This document shows, piece after piece, positions 1 to 8,983 of a stretch of 64,000 nt of DNA. Each line of letters begins with the position of its first letter. Within the stretch, counting starts at the first letter, position 1. The translations under genes and the position numbers were made by a program. This stretch comes from Methylobacterium crusticola (GTDB taxonomy: Bacteria; Pseudomonadota; Alphaproteobacteria; Rhizobiales; Beijerinckiaceae): contig NZ_QOWC01000006.1 in the NCBI RefSeq assembly GCF_003574465.1, positions 27,632-91,631 of the forward strand, given 5' to 3'. The notes below the pieces were generated by a model. The model was not told the DNA's origin. It worked only from the letters and a program-made list of their open reading frames with translations, and did no database searches.

Positions 1-406
1 GCGCGTCGTCGTACTCCTCGTGCCCGGGCAGGTGGACCTTGCGGTACTTGCCGACGATGCGGCCGTCGCGGTCGACCAGGATCGAGGTGTTGAAGTGGCG
101 CCCCTCCGGGGTGAGCTCGGCGTAGCCGAACGACATCGCCATCCGGTGCTCCCGGGCCCGGGCGAAGAGCGGCGCGGTCGCGGCGTTGGGCATCGCGGCC
201 TCGAACCAGGGGTCGGCCTCGGCCCGGTCCGCGTGGTACCAGCGCGGGAAGAACGTCGTGAGGGCGAGCTCCGGGTAGACGACGAAGTCGGCGTCCTGGC
301 GCTTGGCCTCGTCCATCAGGGCGATCATCCGGGCGACGACGCTGTCCCGGTCCTCGGCCTTCTGGATCGGCCCGAGCTGGGCGGCGGCGGTGCGGATCAC
401 GCGCAT
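1..406 (-). CDS. N-carbamoyl-D-amino acid hydrolase-like nitrilase-superfamily protein (partial)
   Basis: The first ~135 residues of a carbon-nitrogen hydrolase are present; the C-terminal half lies beyond the window edge. The protein begins MRVIRTAAAQLGP, as D-carbamoylases do. It carries the catalytic Glu in YPELALTTFFPRW and the catalytic Lys in KYRKVHLPGHEEYD, which is the arrangement of N-carbamoyl-D-amino acid amidohydrolases. The catalytic Cys would lie outside the window. Such enzymes hydrolyse N-carbamoyl amino acids to amino acid, CO2 and ammonia in the cytoplasm. It follows an ABC peptide/opine-type importer on the same strand, with a 139-nt gap, so it may process the imported compound. 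The family call is firm; the exact substrate is inferred. Confidence 0.8.
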   Translation of the reverse strand, partial: MRVIRTAAAQLGPIQKAEDRDSVVARMIALMDEAKRQDADFVVYPELALTTFFPRWYHADRAEADPWFEAAMPNAATAPLFARAREHRMAMSFGYAELTPEGRHFNTSILVDRDGRIVGKYRKVHLPGHEEYDDA

Positions 407-545
407 GGGAACTCCTGGGGCTGGGCCCGCGGGGTGGGTGAAGGGCGAGGGCGGCGCGCGCCGGGCCGCGCCGCGGGCGGGACCCCGGCCCGGGCGGCGG
501 GCGCCGTCGGCCCCGGCCCGCGCGGGCCCGCGCGGGGGGGTGGTC

Positions 546-2258
546 TCACGCCACCGACCCCGCCCCGGCGACGGCCTCCCGCGGGACGCCCGGCCGGAAG
601 TGCGGGATCGCGGCCAGGAGCTCGCGGGTGTAGGCGGTCCGGGGCGCGCGGAACAGCTCGGCGCTCGGGCCCGCCTCGACGACGCGGCCGCCCTGGAGCA
701 CGATGGTGCGCTCGCACATCATCCGCACCACGTTGAGGTCGTGGCTCACGAACAGGAAGGCGAGGCCGTCCTGCCGGCGCAGATCGTCGAGGAGGCGCAG
801 CACGCCGGCCTGCACCGAGACGTCGAGGGCCGCGGTCGGCTCGTCGAGCACCAGGAGGCGGGGCCGCACCGCGATGGCCCGGGCGATGCCGACGCGGGCC
901 TTCTGGCCGCCGGAGAGCTGGTGGGGGAAGCGCTCGAGGAGGCCGAGGCCGAGGCCGGCGCGCTCGGCGCTCTCGACCACCCGCCCGTGGAGCGCCGCCC
1001 CGCGCAGGTCCGTCAGGCGCCGCAGCGGGTGGGCGATGCTCTCGAAGGCGCTGAAGCGCGGGTTGAGGCTGTCGGTCGGGTCCTGGAAGACGATCTGGAT
1101 CGCGCGGCGGTGGGGGGAGCGGTGGAAGTCCCGGGCCGGGATGCCGCCGATCGAGCCGCCCTCGAACAGGATCTCGCCGGCGCTGGCGTCGAGGAGGCGG
1201 CAGATCATCCGCGAGGTGGTGCTCTTGCCCGAGCCCGATTCGCCGACGAGGCCGAGGCTCTCGCCCTCCCGGAGGCTGAACGAGACGTCCTCCACCGCCA
1301 CGGCGCCGGCGAAGCGCTTGCCCAGGCCCTGCACCTCGAGGAGGGGCGGCGTGCCGGGGGCGGGCCTGGGCCTGGGCGCCAGCGGCACCGCGCGCGGCGC
1401 CTCCGGCACCAGCGCGTCGAGCGTCGAGGTCGGGGTCGGCGAGGCGGCGACGAGGCGGCGGGTGTAGGGGTGGCGCGGCGCGGCGAAGAGCGCGTCGGGG
1501 GCGCCCTCCTCGACGAGGCGGCCCGCCTCCATCACGGCGATGCGGCCGCAATACTGCGCCGCCAGGCCGAGGTCGTGGGTGATCAGGATCATCGCCATGC
1601 CGCGCTCGGCGATCAGGCGCGCGACGAGGTCCATCACGGTCTTCTGCGTGGTGACGTCGAGGCCCGTCGTCGGCTCGTCGGCGATCAGGAGCGCCGGCGC
1701 GCCGGCGAGCGCGAGCGCGATCATCACCCGCTGGCACATGCCGCCCGAGAGCTCGTGCGGGTAGGCGTCGAGGCGCCGGACGGCGTCGCGGATGCGCACC
1801 GCCTCCAGGCTCTCGAGGGCGCGCCGGCGCGCCGCCGCGCCCGAGAGGCCGCCCGCCCGCAGCACGTCGGCGAGCTGGCGCCCGACGGTGCGGATCGGGT
1901 TGAGGGCCGCGCGCGGGTTCTGGAAGATCATGCCGATCGCCGCCCCGTGCGCCGCCCGCAGGTCGGCCGCCGAGAGGCGCGTGACGTCGCCGCCGCGGAA
2001 GCGGATGCGGCCCCCGGCGATGCGCCCGGCCCGGTCGAGGAGGCGGGCCGCCGCGAAGGCCGTCACCGACTTGCCCGAGCCCGATTCGCCGACGAGGCCG
2101 AGGGTCTCGCCCGGCGCGACCGCCAGGGTGACGCCCCGCAGGGCCTCGACCGGGCCCTGGCGGGTCGCGAAGGTGACCCGCAGGTCGTCGAGGGCGAGCA
2201 GGGGCGCCGCCAGGGGAGGCGTCGGGAGGAGTGGCGTCGGGAGGGGAGGCGCCGGCAT
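546..2258 (-). CDS. Dipeptide/opine ABC importer, fused double ATP-binding protein (DppD-DppF type)
   Basis: This 570-residue protein contains two complete ABC ATPase domains in tandem. Each has a Walker A motif GLVGESGSGKS (about residues 50 and 330), a signature motif (LSGGMCQR in the first, LSGGQKAR in the second) and a Walker B aspartate-glutamate (ADEPTTGLD, LDEPTAALD). Each domain is followed by the peptide-transporter extension, with RHPYTRRL in the first and RTAYTREL in the second. It would energise uptake through the two permeases encoded immediately upstream. Its ATG overlaps the stop of the upstream permease in an ATGA junction, which fixes the start; an upstream in-frame extension is only a shadow of the permease gene. 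Fusion of the two ATPases is common in this transporter family. Confidence 0.93.
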   Translation of the reverse strand: MPAPPLPTPLLPTPPLAAPLLALDDLRVTFATRQGPVEALRGVTLAVAPGETLGLVGESGSGKSVTAFAAARLLDRAGRIAGGRIRFRGGDVTRLSAADLRAAHGAAIGMIFQNPRAALNPIRTVGRQLADVLRAGGLSGAAARRRALESLEAVRIRDAVRRLDAYPHELSGGMCQRVMIALALAGAPALLIADEPTTGLDVTTQKTVMDLVARLIAERGMAMILITHDLGLAAQYCGRIAVMEAGRLVEEGAPDALFAAPRHPYTRRLVAASPTPTSTLDALVPEAPRAVPLAPRPRPAPGTPPLLEVQGLGKRFAGAVAVEDVSFSLREGESLGLVGESGSGKSTTSRMICRLLDASAGEILFEGGSIGGIPARDFHRSPHRRAIQIVFQDPTDSLNPRFSAFESIAHPLRRLTDLRGAALHGRVVESAERAGLGLGLLERFPHQLSGGQKARVGIARAIAVRPRLLVLDEPTAALDVSVQAGVLRLLDDLRRQDGLAFLFVSHDLNVVRMMCERTIVLQGGRVVEAGPSAELFRAPRTAYTRELLAAIPHFRPGVPREAVAGAGSVA

Positions 2259-3139
2259 CAGGTGCGCATCCGCGGGTCGAGGATGTCGCGCAGGCCGTCG
2301 CCCAGCAGGTTGAAGCAGAGCACCGCCAGCATCAGGGCGAGGCCCGGGAAGGCGACGAGCCACCACTTGCCGGTGGTGATGAAGCGCGCGCCCTCCGCGA
2401 CGAGGATGCCCCATTCGGGCGTGGGCGGCCGCACCCCGAGGCCGATGAAGGACAGGCCGGCGGCGTTGAGGATGGCCCAGCCGAGGTTGAGCGAGATCTG
2501 CACCGCCATGGCGGGCAGCACGTTGGGCAGGAGGAAGCGCAGCACCACCCCGACATGGCCCTCGCCCCCGGCCCTGGCCGCCTCGACGTAGCCGGCGTCG
2601 CGGCGCACGTTGACCTCCGCCCGGGCGAAGCGGACGTAGAACGGCAGGTTGATGATCGCGGTCGCCACCACGATGTTCTCGACCCGGTTGCCGAGGGCCG
2701 CGACGAGCGCCATCGCCAGGACGAAGAGCGGGAAGGCCATCAGCACGTCGACCACGCGCCCGACCACCCGGTCGAGCCGGCCGCCGGCGTAGCCGCAGAG
2801 CGCCCCGACCACCGCGCCGGCCGCGAAGGACAGGCCGACGGCCGAGAGCGCGATGGCGAGGTCGAGGCGCGTCGCCGCGATGATCCGGCTCAGCACGTCG
2901 CGGCCGAGCTGGTCGGTTCCGGCCCAGTGGGCGGCGCTCGGCGCCTGGAGCGCCACCGAGACGTCGGAGGCGACCGGGTCGTAGGGGACGAGCCAGGGGC
3001 TGAGAAGCGCGACGAGGCAGAGCCCCGCCGCCCCCGCGGCGGCGAGCGCCGTGACGGGGTTGTGGCGCAGGACGAAGGCGGCGTGCCGCAGGGTGCTCGG
3101 CCGGGCGGGCCGCGCGAGGGGCTGGCTCAGCACGTTCAT
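2258..3139 (-). CDS. ABC peptide/opine importer, permease (DppC type)
   Basis: A 293-residue inner-membrane permease of the DppC/OppC family. After a short cytoplasmic N-terminus with a hydrophobic helix (about residues 30-50), there is the periplasmic loop with GTDQLGRDVLSRII, typical of this subunit. The remaining helices and the EAA-type cytoplasmic loop (around EAARAGGEGH) follow. It ends DILDPRMRT, the usual DppC terminus. It overlaps the ATPase gene downstream by an ATGA junction and sits 8 nt after the DppB-type permease, so the four transporter genes form one operon. The start at MNVLSQ was chosen because it follows directly on the upstream stop. Confidence 0.93.
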   Translation of the reverse strand: MNVLSQPLARPARPSTLRHAAFVLRHNPVTALAAAGAAGLCLVALLSPWLVPYDPVASDVSVALQAPSAAHWAGTDQLGRDVLSRIIAATRLDLAIALSAVGLSFAAGAVVGALCGYAGGRLDRVVGRVVDVLMAFPLFVLAMALVAALGNRVENIVVATAIINLPFYVRFARAEVNVRRDAGYVEAARAGGEGHVGVVLRFLLPNVLPAMAVQISLNLGWAILNAAGLSFIGLGVRPPTPEWGILVAEGARFITTGKWWLVAFPGLALMLAVLCFNLLGDGLRDILDPRMRT

Positions 3140-3147
3140 GGGGCGCC

Positions 3148-4179
3148 TCACTCGACCGAGATGCGCGGGTCGGCCAGCCCGTAGAGCACGTCGACCGTGA
3201 GGTTCACGAGCACGAACAGGCTCGCCATCAGGAGCACGAAGCCCTGCACCGGCGCGTAGTCGGAGGACAAGAGCGCGTCGAGCGCGTAGGAGGCGACGCC
3301 CGGCCAGGAGAACACCTTCTCCACCAGCACGTTGGCGCCCAGCATGGTGGAGAACACGATGCCCGCGATGGTGAGCACCGGCAGGATCGCGTTGCGCAGC
3401 GCGTAGGTGACGACGATCCGGCGCCGGGGCAGGCCGAGGGAGCGGGCGGTGCGGACGAAGTCGGCGCCGAGCACCGCCAGCATCGAGGCGCGGGTGATGC
3501 GCGCCAGCGGCGCGAGCACGAACAGCGCCATGGTGAGGGCCGGCAGCACGAGCTGGCCGGCGGCGGTGCGCCAGCCCTCGAGGTCGCCCACGAGGAGGAA
3601 GTCGACGAGGTAGAAGCCCGTGATGTCGGGCGGGCTCGAGGCGAAGACGTCGATGCGCCCGGTCGGGTCGGGGGCGAGGCCGAGCAGGTAGTAGAAGACG
3701 TAGATCAGGAGCAGACCCGACACGAAGGTCGGCACGCAGACCCCGAGGGCGCACAGGAAGCGCACGGCGTGGTCGACCGCCGAGCCGGGCCGCAGGGCCG
3801 CGGCGATCCCGAGGGGGAGCGCGAGGGCGAGCGCGAGCACGAGGGCCGTGACGGTGAGCTCCAGAGAGGCCGGCAGGCGCTGGCGGAGGTCGGCGAGCAC
3901 CGGCTGGCCGGTGGTCATCGAGCGTCCGAGGTTGCCGGTCGCGACGTCGCCGAGGTAGCGCACGAGCTGCTCGGGCACCGGCCGGTCGAGGCCCATCTGG
4001 TGGCGGATGGCCTCGATCTCGGCCTGGCCGGCATTCGGCCCCGAGGCGAAGAACACCGCGGGATCGCCCGGCAGCACCCGCATCAGCAGGAAGGTGAGGA
4101 CGAGGACGCCAAGGAGCGCCGGGAGCGACGACAGGAGGCGCCGCCCGGCGCGCCGGGCGATGCCCGAGACCGCGCTCAT
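3148..4179 (-). CDS. ABC peptide/opine importer, permease (DppB type)
   Basis: A 343-residue inner-membrane permease of the DppB/OppB family. It opens with the family hallmark: an N-terminal helix followed by LLMRVLPGDPAVFF. Next come MGLDRPVPEQLVRYLGD and the motif GNLGRSM. Six hydrophobic segments can be counted, with the EAA-type loop near RTARSLGLPRRRIV. It ends ADPRISVE. The gene lies between the binding protein, whose stop is 4 nt upstream, and the second permease. The usual length of the family is 300-340 residues, so it is complete. The transported substrate cannot be read from the permeases. Confidence 0.93.
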   Translation of the reverse strand: MSAVSGIARRAGRRLLSSLPALLGVLVLTFLLMRVLPGDPAVFFASGPNAGQAEIEAIRHQMGLDRPVPEQLVRYLGDVATGNLGRSMTTGQPVLADLRQRLPASLELTVTALVLALALALPLGIAAALRPGSAVDHAVRFLCALGVCVPTFVSGLLLIYVFYYLLGLAPDPTGRIDVFASSPPDITGFYLVDFLLVGDLEGWRTAAGQLVLPALTMALFVLAPLARITRASMLAVLGADFVRTARSLGLPRRRIVVTYALRNAILPVLTIAGIVFSTMLGANVLVEKVFSWPGVASYALDALLSSDYAPVQGFVLLMASLFVLVNLTVDVLYGLADPRISVE

Positions 4180-4183
4180 CCGG

Positions 4184-5803
4184 CTACTTGCGCGACAGGT
4201 CGCGATAATCGACCTGCCGGTGGAACTGGTAGGTGTAGCCCTCGACGGACGGGGCCATCACGGCGTCCTGGTTCGGCTGCCAGATCGGGATCTGCGGCAT
4301 CAGGGCGAGGTGGCGCAGGTTCAGGGCCCGGGCGTCCTCGTCGTACTTGGCGGCGTCACGCTCGAAGCGGGCCTTGTTGGCCAGCTCGTTGATCACCGGG
4401 TCGTCGACCGAGCTGTAGTTCCAGCGCTGGTTGCCGGTGTAGAAGTTGCGGTAGAAGTAGTCCGGCGAGGGCAGCCAGGCGACGATGCCCTCGGTGAAGA
4501 ACGGCAGCTTCTTCTCGCTGATCTGGGTCGACATCTGCGCGTCGGGCAGCTTCTGGATCTCGACCTTGACGCCGATCTTCTCCAGCGACTCGCGGATCAG
4601 CGCCGCCATGGGCTCGGCGGTGGCGGCCTGGCCGAGGTTGAAGCTGAAGGTGGTGGAGAACCCGTCCGGCAGCCCGGCCGCCGCGAGGAGCGTCCTCGCC
4701 TTGTCGAGGTCGAGCGTCACCGGCTGGGGCACCGGGAACACGGGCTTGGGGTCGCCCTCGCCCCAGGTGGCGCCGAACAGGGGCTTGCCGCGGCCGAACA
4801 GGGCCGCCTTGAACATCGCGTCGTAGGGCAGGGCGGACGCGACGGCCTGGCGCACCTCCAGCTTGTCGAAGGGCGGCAGGCGGGTGTTGAAGGAGATCAG
4901 CGTCAGCGCGTTGAACTGCGGCGTCGCGATCACCTTGAGCTTGCCGCGTTCCTTGAGGGCCTGGGCGTCGTTCGCCTGGAGGTCGATGACGATGTCGGCG
5001 TCGCCCTTCTCCACGAGGTTGGCGCGGGTCGCCGGGTCGGGGATGGTCTGGGCGATGATGCGCTTGAAGCCGGCGGGCTTGTCCGGCGCCGCCCCGGTCC
5101 AGGCCTCGCTGCGCCGGAGCACGACCTGCTCGCCGGGCTTGAACACGTCGACGCTGTAGGCCCCGCTGCCCACGGCGTGGTCCTTGAGCCAGCCCTGCGC
5201 CCAGGGGTCCTCGGGCGTGGCGTGGGCCTTGGCGGCCCGGGCGTTGATGATGATGGCGTAGACGGTCGCGAGGTTCGGCAGCGCCAGCCGGTCGGGCTTC
5301 GGCAGGGTGACCTGGAAGGTGCGGGGATCGACGACCTTGAACTGGTCGGGGCTGGTGAGCGAGCCCGTGAGGAGCTGGGGCGCGGCGAGCGACTTCGCCG
5401 ACACCGCCCGGTCGAGGGACCACTTCACGTCCTCGGCGGTGACCGGGGTGCCGTCCTGGAACTTCGCGTCGGGGCGCAGGACGAACGTGAGGGTGAGGCC
5501 GTCCGGGCTGACCTCGTAGCGCTCGGCGAGCTCGCCGCGCACGCTGTCGAGGTCGAACACGAAGCTGTCGCCGAGCTTCTTGCGGCCGAAGGTGACGAGC
5601 CGGTCGTAGGTGCTGAGGCTGATGGCGAAGGCCTCGCGGGTGGTGCCCGGCATCGTCGGGTCGAGGGTGTTGACCGCCGCGCCGGTGACGTAGCGCAGCG
5701 TCTCCGCCCGGCTCTGGGCCCGGGCCGCGCCCACCGTGCCGAGGCTGGCCGCGAGGAGCGCCGCCGCCGCGAGGCCGCGGGCCTGTATGCTGGTCTTCGT
5801 CAC
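4184..5803 (-). CDS. ABC transporter periplasmic substrate-binding protein (SBP_bac_5 family)
   Basis: A 539-residue extracellular solute-binding protein of the dipeptide/opine/nickel family. The N-terminus is a Sec signal peptide (positively charged start, AAAALLAASL core, cleavage near GAARAQ). The mature protein shows conserved elements such as LNTLDP-like VNTLDPTM and the domain motif AEDVKWSLDRA. The GTG start was chosen because AGGAAGG lies 7 nt upstream in the leader and the preceding in-frame residues are not signal-peptide-like. It is first in the transporter operon. The downstream carbamoylase-like gene hints at an N-carbamoyl or modified amino acid or peptide ligand; this is inference. 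Confidence 0.92.
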   Translation of the reverse strand: MTKTSIQARGLAAAALLAASLGTVGAARAQSRAETLRYVTGAAVNTLDPTMPGTTREAFAISLSTYDRLVTFGRKKLGDSFVFDLDSVRGELAERYEVSPDGLTLTFVLRPDAKFQDGTPVTAEDVKWSLDRAVSAKSLAAPQLLTGSLTSPDQFKVVDPRTFQVTLPKPDRLALPNLATVYAIIINARAAKAHATPEDPWAQGWLKDHAVGSGAYSVDVFKPGEQVVLRRSEAWTGAAPDKPAGFKRIIAQTIPDPATRANLVEKGDADIVIDLQANDAQALKERGKLKVIATPQFNALTLISFNTRLPPFDKLEVRQAVASALPYDAMFKAALFGRGKPLFGATWGEGDPKPVFPVPQPVTLDLDKARTLLAAAGLPDGFSTTFSFNLGQAATAEPMAALIRESLEKIGVKVEIQKLPDAQMSTQISEKKLPFFTEGIVAWLPSPDYFYRNFYTGNQRWNYSSVDDPVINELANKARFERDAAKYDEDARALNLRHLALMPQIPIWQPNQDAVMAPSVEGYTYQFHRQVDYRDLSRK

Positions 5804-5910
5804 GCCGATCCCTTCCTGCGTGTGATCGCGCCGGAGATCAAGCAAATCACATTCCAGGGGCGATGGGGAGGGCGGCCCGCGGCCCCGCCCCCCGGCCGGC
5901 GCGCGCGCCA

Positions 5911-6630
5911 TCAGGCCGGCGGGCGGCCGACGAGGACGGGGGCCGGCGCCGCGTACTCGGGAAAGAGGCGCGCGAGGTCGCGCACCTTTCCGGCATCGTT
6001 CGCCACGATGTAGGGGTGTGTCGGATGCAGGGCCATGTAGTCCTGGTGGTAATCCTCGGCCGGGTAGAAGGCGGCGGCCGGCTCGATCCGCGTGGCGATG
6101 GGCCGGGCGTAGGTCCCGGCCGCGTCGAGCTGCCCGATATAGGCCCGGGCGACGCGCGCCTGCTCGTCGTCCAGGGGGAACAGGGCCGAGCGGTATTGCG
6201 GCCCCGCGTCCGGCCCCTGCCGGTCCACCTGCGTCGGGTCGAGGGCGACCGAGAAGAAGATCCGCAGGAGCTCGTCGTAGCGGATCACCGCCGGGTCGTA
6301 GGTGACGCGCACGGCCTCCGCGTGGGCCGTGCGCCCCGACGAGACCGCGCGGTAATCGGCGCTCGCGCGGTCGCCGCCGGCGTAGCCCGAGACCGCCTGG
6401 CGCACGCCGCGCACGTGCTGGAACACGCCCTGCACCCCCCAGAAGCAGCCGCCCGCCAGGACGGCGGTTCGGAGGCCCGCCTCGCCGCGGGCCGGGACGA
6501 TGGCCTCCGGCAGGCGGCGGCCCGCCTCCCCGGCGCTGACGAGGCCGCCCGCGGCGGCAAGGCCGAGCCCCCCGGCGAGGGCGAGGGCGGCGAGGGCGGG
6601 GAGCGGGGCGGGGCGTCGGGCGCGCGGCAT
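5911..6630 (-). CDS. msrA: Peptide methionine-S-sulfoxide reductase MsrA, exported
   Basis: This 239-residue protein reduces methionine-S-sulfoxide in oxidised proteins. The catalytic motif GGCFWG (Cys62) is intact and is followed by conserved MsrA blocks: GYAGG, the HAEAVRVTYDP stretch, DRQGPDAGPQYRS and EDYHQDY. An N-terminal hydrophobic stretch after MPRARRP (residues 10-34) looks like a signal peptide or anchor, so it probably works in the periplasm. I see no cysteine in the C-terminal region, so it appears to be a single-cysteine form without the resolving cysteines of E. coli MsrA. It lies 107 nt upstream of the binding-protein gene on the same strand; a functional link is not evident. 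Confidence 0.93.
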   Translation of the reverse strand: MPRARRPAPLPALAALALAGGLGLAAAGGLVSAGEAGRRLPEAIVPARGEAGLRTAVLAGGCFWGVQGVFQHVRGVRQAVSGYAGGDRASADYRAVSSGRTAHAEAVRVTYDPAVIRYDELLRIFFSVALDPTQVDRQGPDAGPQYRSALFPLDDEQARVARAYIGQLDAAGTYARPIATRIEPAAAFYPAEDYHQDYMALHPTHPYIVANDAGKVRDLARLFPEYAAPAPVLVGRPPA

Positions 6631-6728
6631 GGCGGTCCTCTCATGGGGCGGGGGATCGGGCGGGGGCGCCGGCGCGGCGCGGGCTTCCCCGCCGCGGGCC
6701 GGATTCTTCGCCGCGGGAGGCCGCGCGG

Positions 6729-8225
6729 TTACGGCTCCGCGCGGGCCCCGTGCCGGCCGGGGCTCGGCGCCGGGCCCGCCTCGGGCGCGCCGAGGGGGTC
6801 GCGGGGGTCGGGCCGGCGGCCCTGGAGCACCGCCTGCGGCACGTCGTAGGCCCGGAAATCCGCCCAGTGGCGGTCGAGGTCGGCGACGAACAGCCCGCGG
6901 GTGAGGCCCGCCACCAGCCGCGGCACCGCGGTCGTCATGGCGTTGATCGAGGAGCCCGAGGGGCCGTGGCTCATGGTCGAGGCGATGCCGAACAGGTGGA
7001 TGTCGGCGAGGTAGGGGGTGCGCCCCGGCTCGCGCTCCACGAAGGCGTAGTCGTCGGCGAGGTAGGGGTAGGCGGCGAGGCGCGGGTCCCGCTCCTCCTC
7101 CGGCGGGTCGTAGCGGTCGCCCCAGGTCGCGATGTTGTGCGCGAAGGCCGCGAGCTCGGGCCGGGCCGCGAAGTCGATCTCGATGCCGGTCGCCGCGATG
7201 ACGAAGTCGACCGCGAGCCGGCCCCGCGGCGTCGCGAGCACGACCGCGTCGTCCGCCAGGGCGGCCGACAGGACCGGCGCCCCGGGCTCGAAGCGGAAGC
7301 GCGGGTGGTGCGCGCAGCGGTCCCAGGTCGCCTGCGGGAAGCCCTCGCGCATCCGCAGGATCGCGCTCATGAAGCGCCAGCGCCAGGCGTCGTCGAGGTC
7401 GCCGAGGTGGCGCAGGAAGCCCGCGAAGGTGAGCCAGCGGTAGGGCTGGATCACCTGCGGCTCGGGCCGCCGGCAGAGCAGGTGGACGCTCGCCGCCCCC
7501 GCCTCGAGGGCCGTGGCGGCGTTGTCGAAGGCCGAGGCGCCCGCCCCCACCACGGCGACGCGCCGGCCCGCCAGCCCCGCGAAGTCGATGGGCTCCGACG
7601 CCTGGGCGCGCCGCGCCTCCGGCAGGCCGGCGAGCGCGGGCGGCAGCGACCAGCGCCCGGCCCCCTCCTGGCCGGTGGCGAGCACGACCTTGCGGGCGTG
7701 CCACACCCGGCCGTCCGCCGCCGTCACGGCGAGGAGGCCGCCGGCGGGCGCGATCCCGGACACCGCGGCGCCGTTCTCCACCGGCACGCCGGTCACCTCG
7801 CGCACGAAGGCGAGGTAGGCGGCCCAGTCCTCCCGGGCGATCAGGCCGAGGTCGGCCCAGCTCGCCGCCCCGTACCGCGCCTCGTGCCAGGACTGGTAGG
7901 TGAGGCTCGGCAGGCCGAGGTCGGGACCCGTGAAATCCTTGGGGCTGCGCAGGGTGCGCATCCGGGCGTAGGTGAGCCAGGGCCCCTCGCGCCCGGGCCC
8001 GGCCCGGTCGAGGACCAGGATGTTCGTCACCTGCGCGCGCAGGAGCCCGAACGCCACCGCGAGGCCCGACTGCCCGGCCCCGACCACGATCACGTCGCGG
8101 GCGGGCGCGCCGTCCGGCCCGGCCCGGGGGGCGAGCCAGGGCGCGCGCGGGTGGGCGGTGCGGGCGAGGTCGTCGCGGATCCGGGCCGCGAGGGCGTCGA
8201 GGCGCGGGCGGCAGGCCTCGCTCAT
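6729..8225 (-). CDS. Flavin-containing monooxygenase-like NAD(P)/FAD oxidoreductase
   Basis: A 498-residue flavoprotein with two Rossmann dinucleotide-binding motifs. VIVVGAGQSGLAVA near residue 50 would bind FAD, and VAVVGAGASAFDNAATA near residue 230 would bind NADPH. A further ATG motif (VIAATGIEID) appears near residue 370. This layout matches the FMO / Baeyer-Villiger / YUCCA-like superfamily, which oxygenates small organic molecules. Its ATG overlaps the stop of the upstream SDR gene (ATGA), so epimerase, SDR and this gene are one translationally coupled operon. The substrate is unknown. The C-terminus has a short Pro/Gly/Arg-rich tail. Confidence 0.85.
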   Translation of the reverse strand: MSEACRPRLDALAARIRDDLARTAHPRAPWLAPRAGPDGAPARDVIVVGAGQSGLAVAFGLLRAQVTNILVLDRAGPGREGPWLTYARMRTLRSPKDFTGPDLGLPSLTYQSWHEARYGAASWADLGLIAREDWAAYLAFVREVTGVPVENGAAVSGIAPAGGLLAVTAADGRVWHARKVVLATGQEGAGRWSLPPALAGLPEARRAQASEPIDFAGLAGRRVAVVGAGASAFDNAATALEAGAASVHLLCRRPEPQVIQPYRWLTFAGFLRHLGDLDDAWRWRFMSAILRMREGFPQATWDRCAHHPRFRFEPGAPVLSAALADDAVVLATPRGRLAVDFVIAATGIEIDFAARPELAAFAHNIATWGDRYDPPEEERDPRLAAYPYLADDYAFVEREPGRTPYLADIHLFGIASTMSHGPSGSSINAMTTAVPRLVAGLTRGLFVADLDRHWADFRAYDVPQAVLQGRRPDPRDPLGAPEAGPAPSPGRHGARAEP

Positions 8226-8983
8226 GCGGCGAGCCAGCCGCCGTCGACCGGGATCGCCGCCCCGGTGGTGAAGGAGGAGGCGTCGCCGGCCAGGAACAGG
8301 GCCGCGCGGGCCACCTCCTCGGCCCGGCCGAAGCGCCCGAGGGGGTGGCGGGCCCGCGAGGCCTCCCGGACGGCGTCCGGGTCGGCGGCCCGGCGGAAGC
8401 TGCGCGCCAGCATCGGCGTCTCGATGGCGCCCGGCACGAGGGCGTTGACCCGGATGCGGTCGCCCGCGAGGTCGAGCGCCATGGTGCGGGTCAGGCTCAG
8501 GATCGCGCCCTTGGCGGCGATGTAGGCGCTGTTGCCCCGCCCGCCCGCCAGGGCGAGCTGGGAGGCGAGCGTCACGATGGCGCCGCCGCCCCGCGCCCGC
8601 ATGCTCGGGATCACGGCCCGCGCCCAGAGCCAGGTGCCGCCGACGTTGGTGCGGAAGACCGCGTCCCAGTCGGCCGGGTCGGTGGTCTCGACGGTGCCCC
8701 CGCAGGAGAAGCCGGCCGCCGCCACCAGGACGTCGATCCCGCCCCACTGCGCGGCGACCGCCGCCGCGTCGGCGAGCGAGGCCGCCGGATCGCCGACGTC
8801 GGAGGCGCGGGCGAGCGCCGTGCCGCCGGCCGAGGCGATCGCGGCCGCGCTCGCCTGCGCGGCGTCCCGGTCGCGGTCGATCACCGCCACCCGGGCGCCC
8901 GCCTCCGCGAGGAGCCGGGCGGTCGCCGCCCCGATGCCGGAGCCGCCGCCGGTGACGACGGCGATTCTGCCTTCCAGGGTCAC
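8222..8983 (-). CDS. Short-chain dehydrogenase/reductase (classical SDR)
   Basis: A 253-residue SDR. It has the cofactor motif TGGGSGIG near the N-terminus, D-V-G at the expected adenine-binding position and the NNAG equivalent VAAAGFS. The active site Ser lies in VTLASQLAL, followed by Tyr and Lys in YIAAKGA, and it ends with the usual PVDGGWLAA. It should interconvert an alcohol and a ketone using NAD(P)H. The GTG start overlaps the preceding stop (GTGA) and is preceded by AGGAG at 7 nt. It sits between an epimerase and a flavin monooxygenase, suggesting sequential redox steps on one substrate. Confidence 0.9.
   Translation of the reverse strand: MTLEGRIAVVTGGGSGIGAATARLLAEAGARVAVIDRDRDAAQASAAAIASAGGTALARASDVGDPAASLADAAAVAAQWGGIDVLVAAAGFSCGGTVETTDPADWDAVFRTNVGGTWLWARAVIPSMRARGGGAIVTLASQLALAGGRGNSAYIAAKGAILSLTRTMALDLAGDRIRVNALVPGAIETPMLARSFRRAADPDAVREASRARHPLGRFGRAEEVARAALFLAGDASSFTTGAAIPVDGGWLAA

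Noticed and set aside
303..2591. 762-codon plus-strand open frame over the ABC ATPase gene
   Set aside because: It is antisense to a gene with full ABC motifs, and its translation is a low-complexity Arg/Gly/Ala/Asp mixture typical of GC-rich shadow frames.
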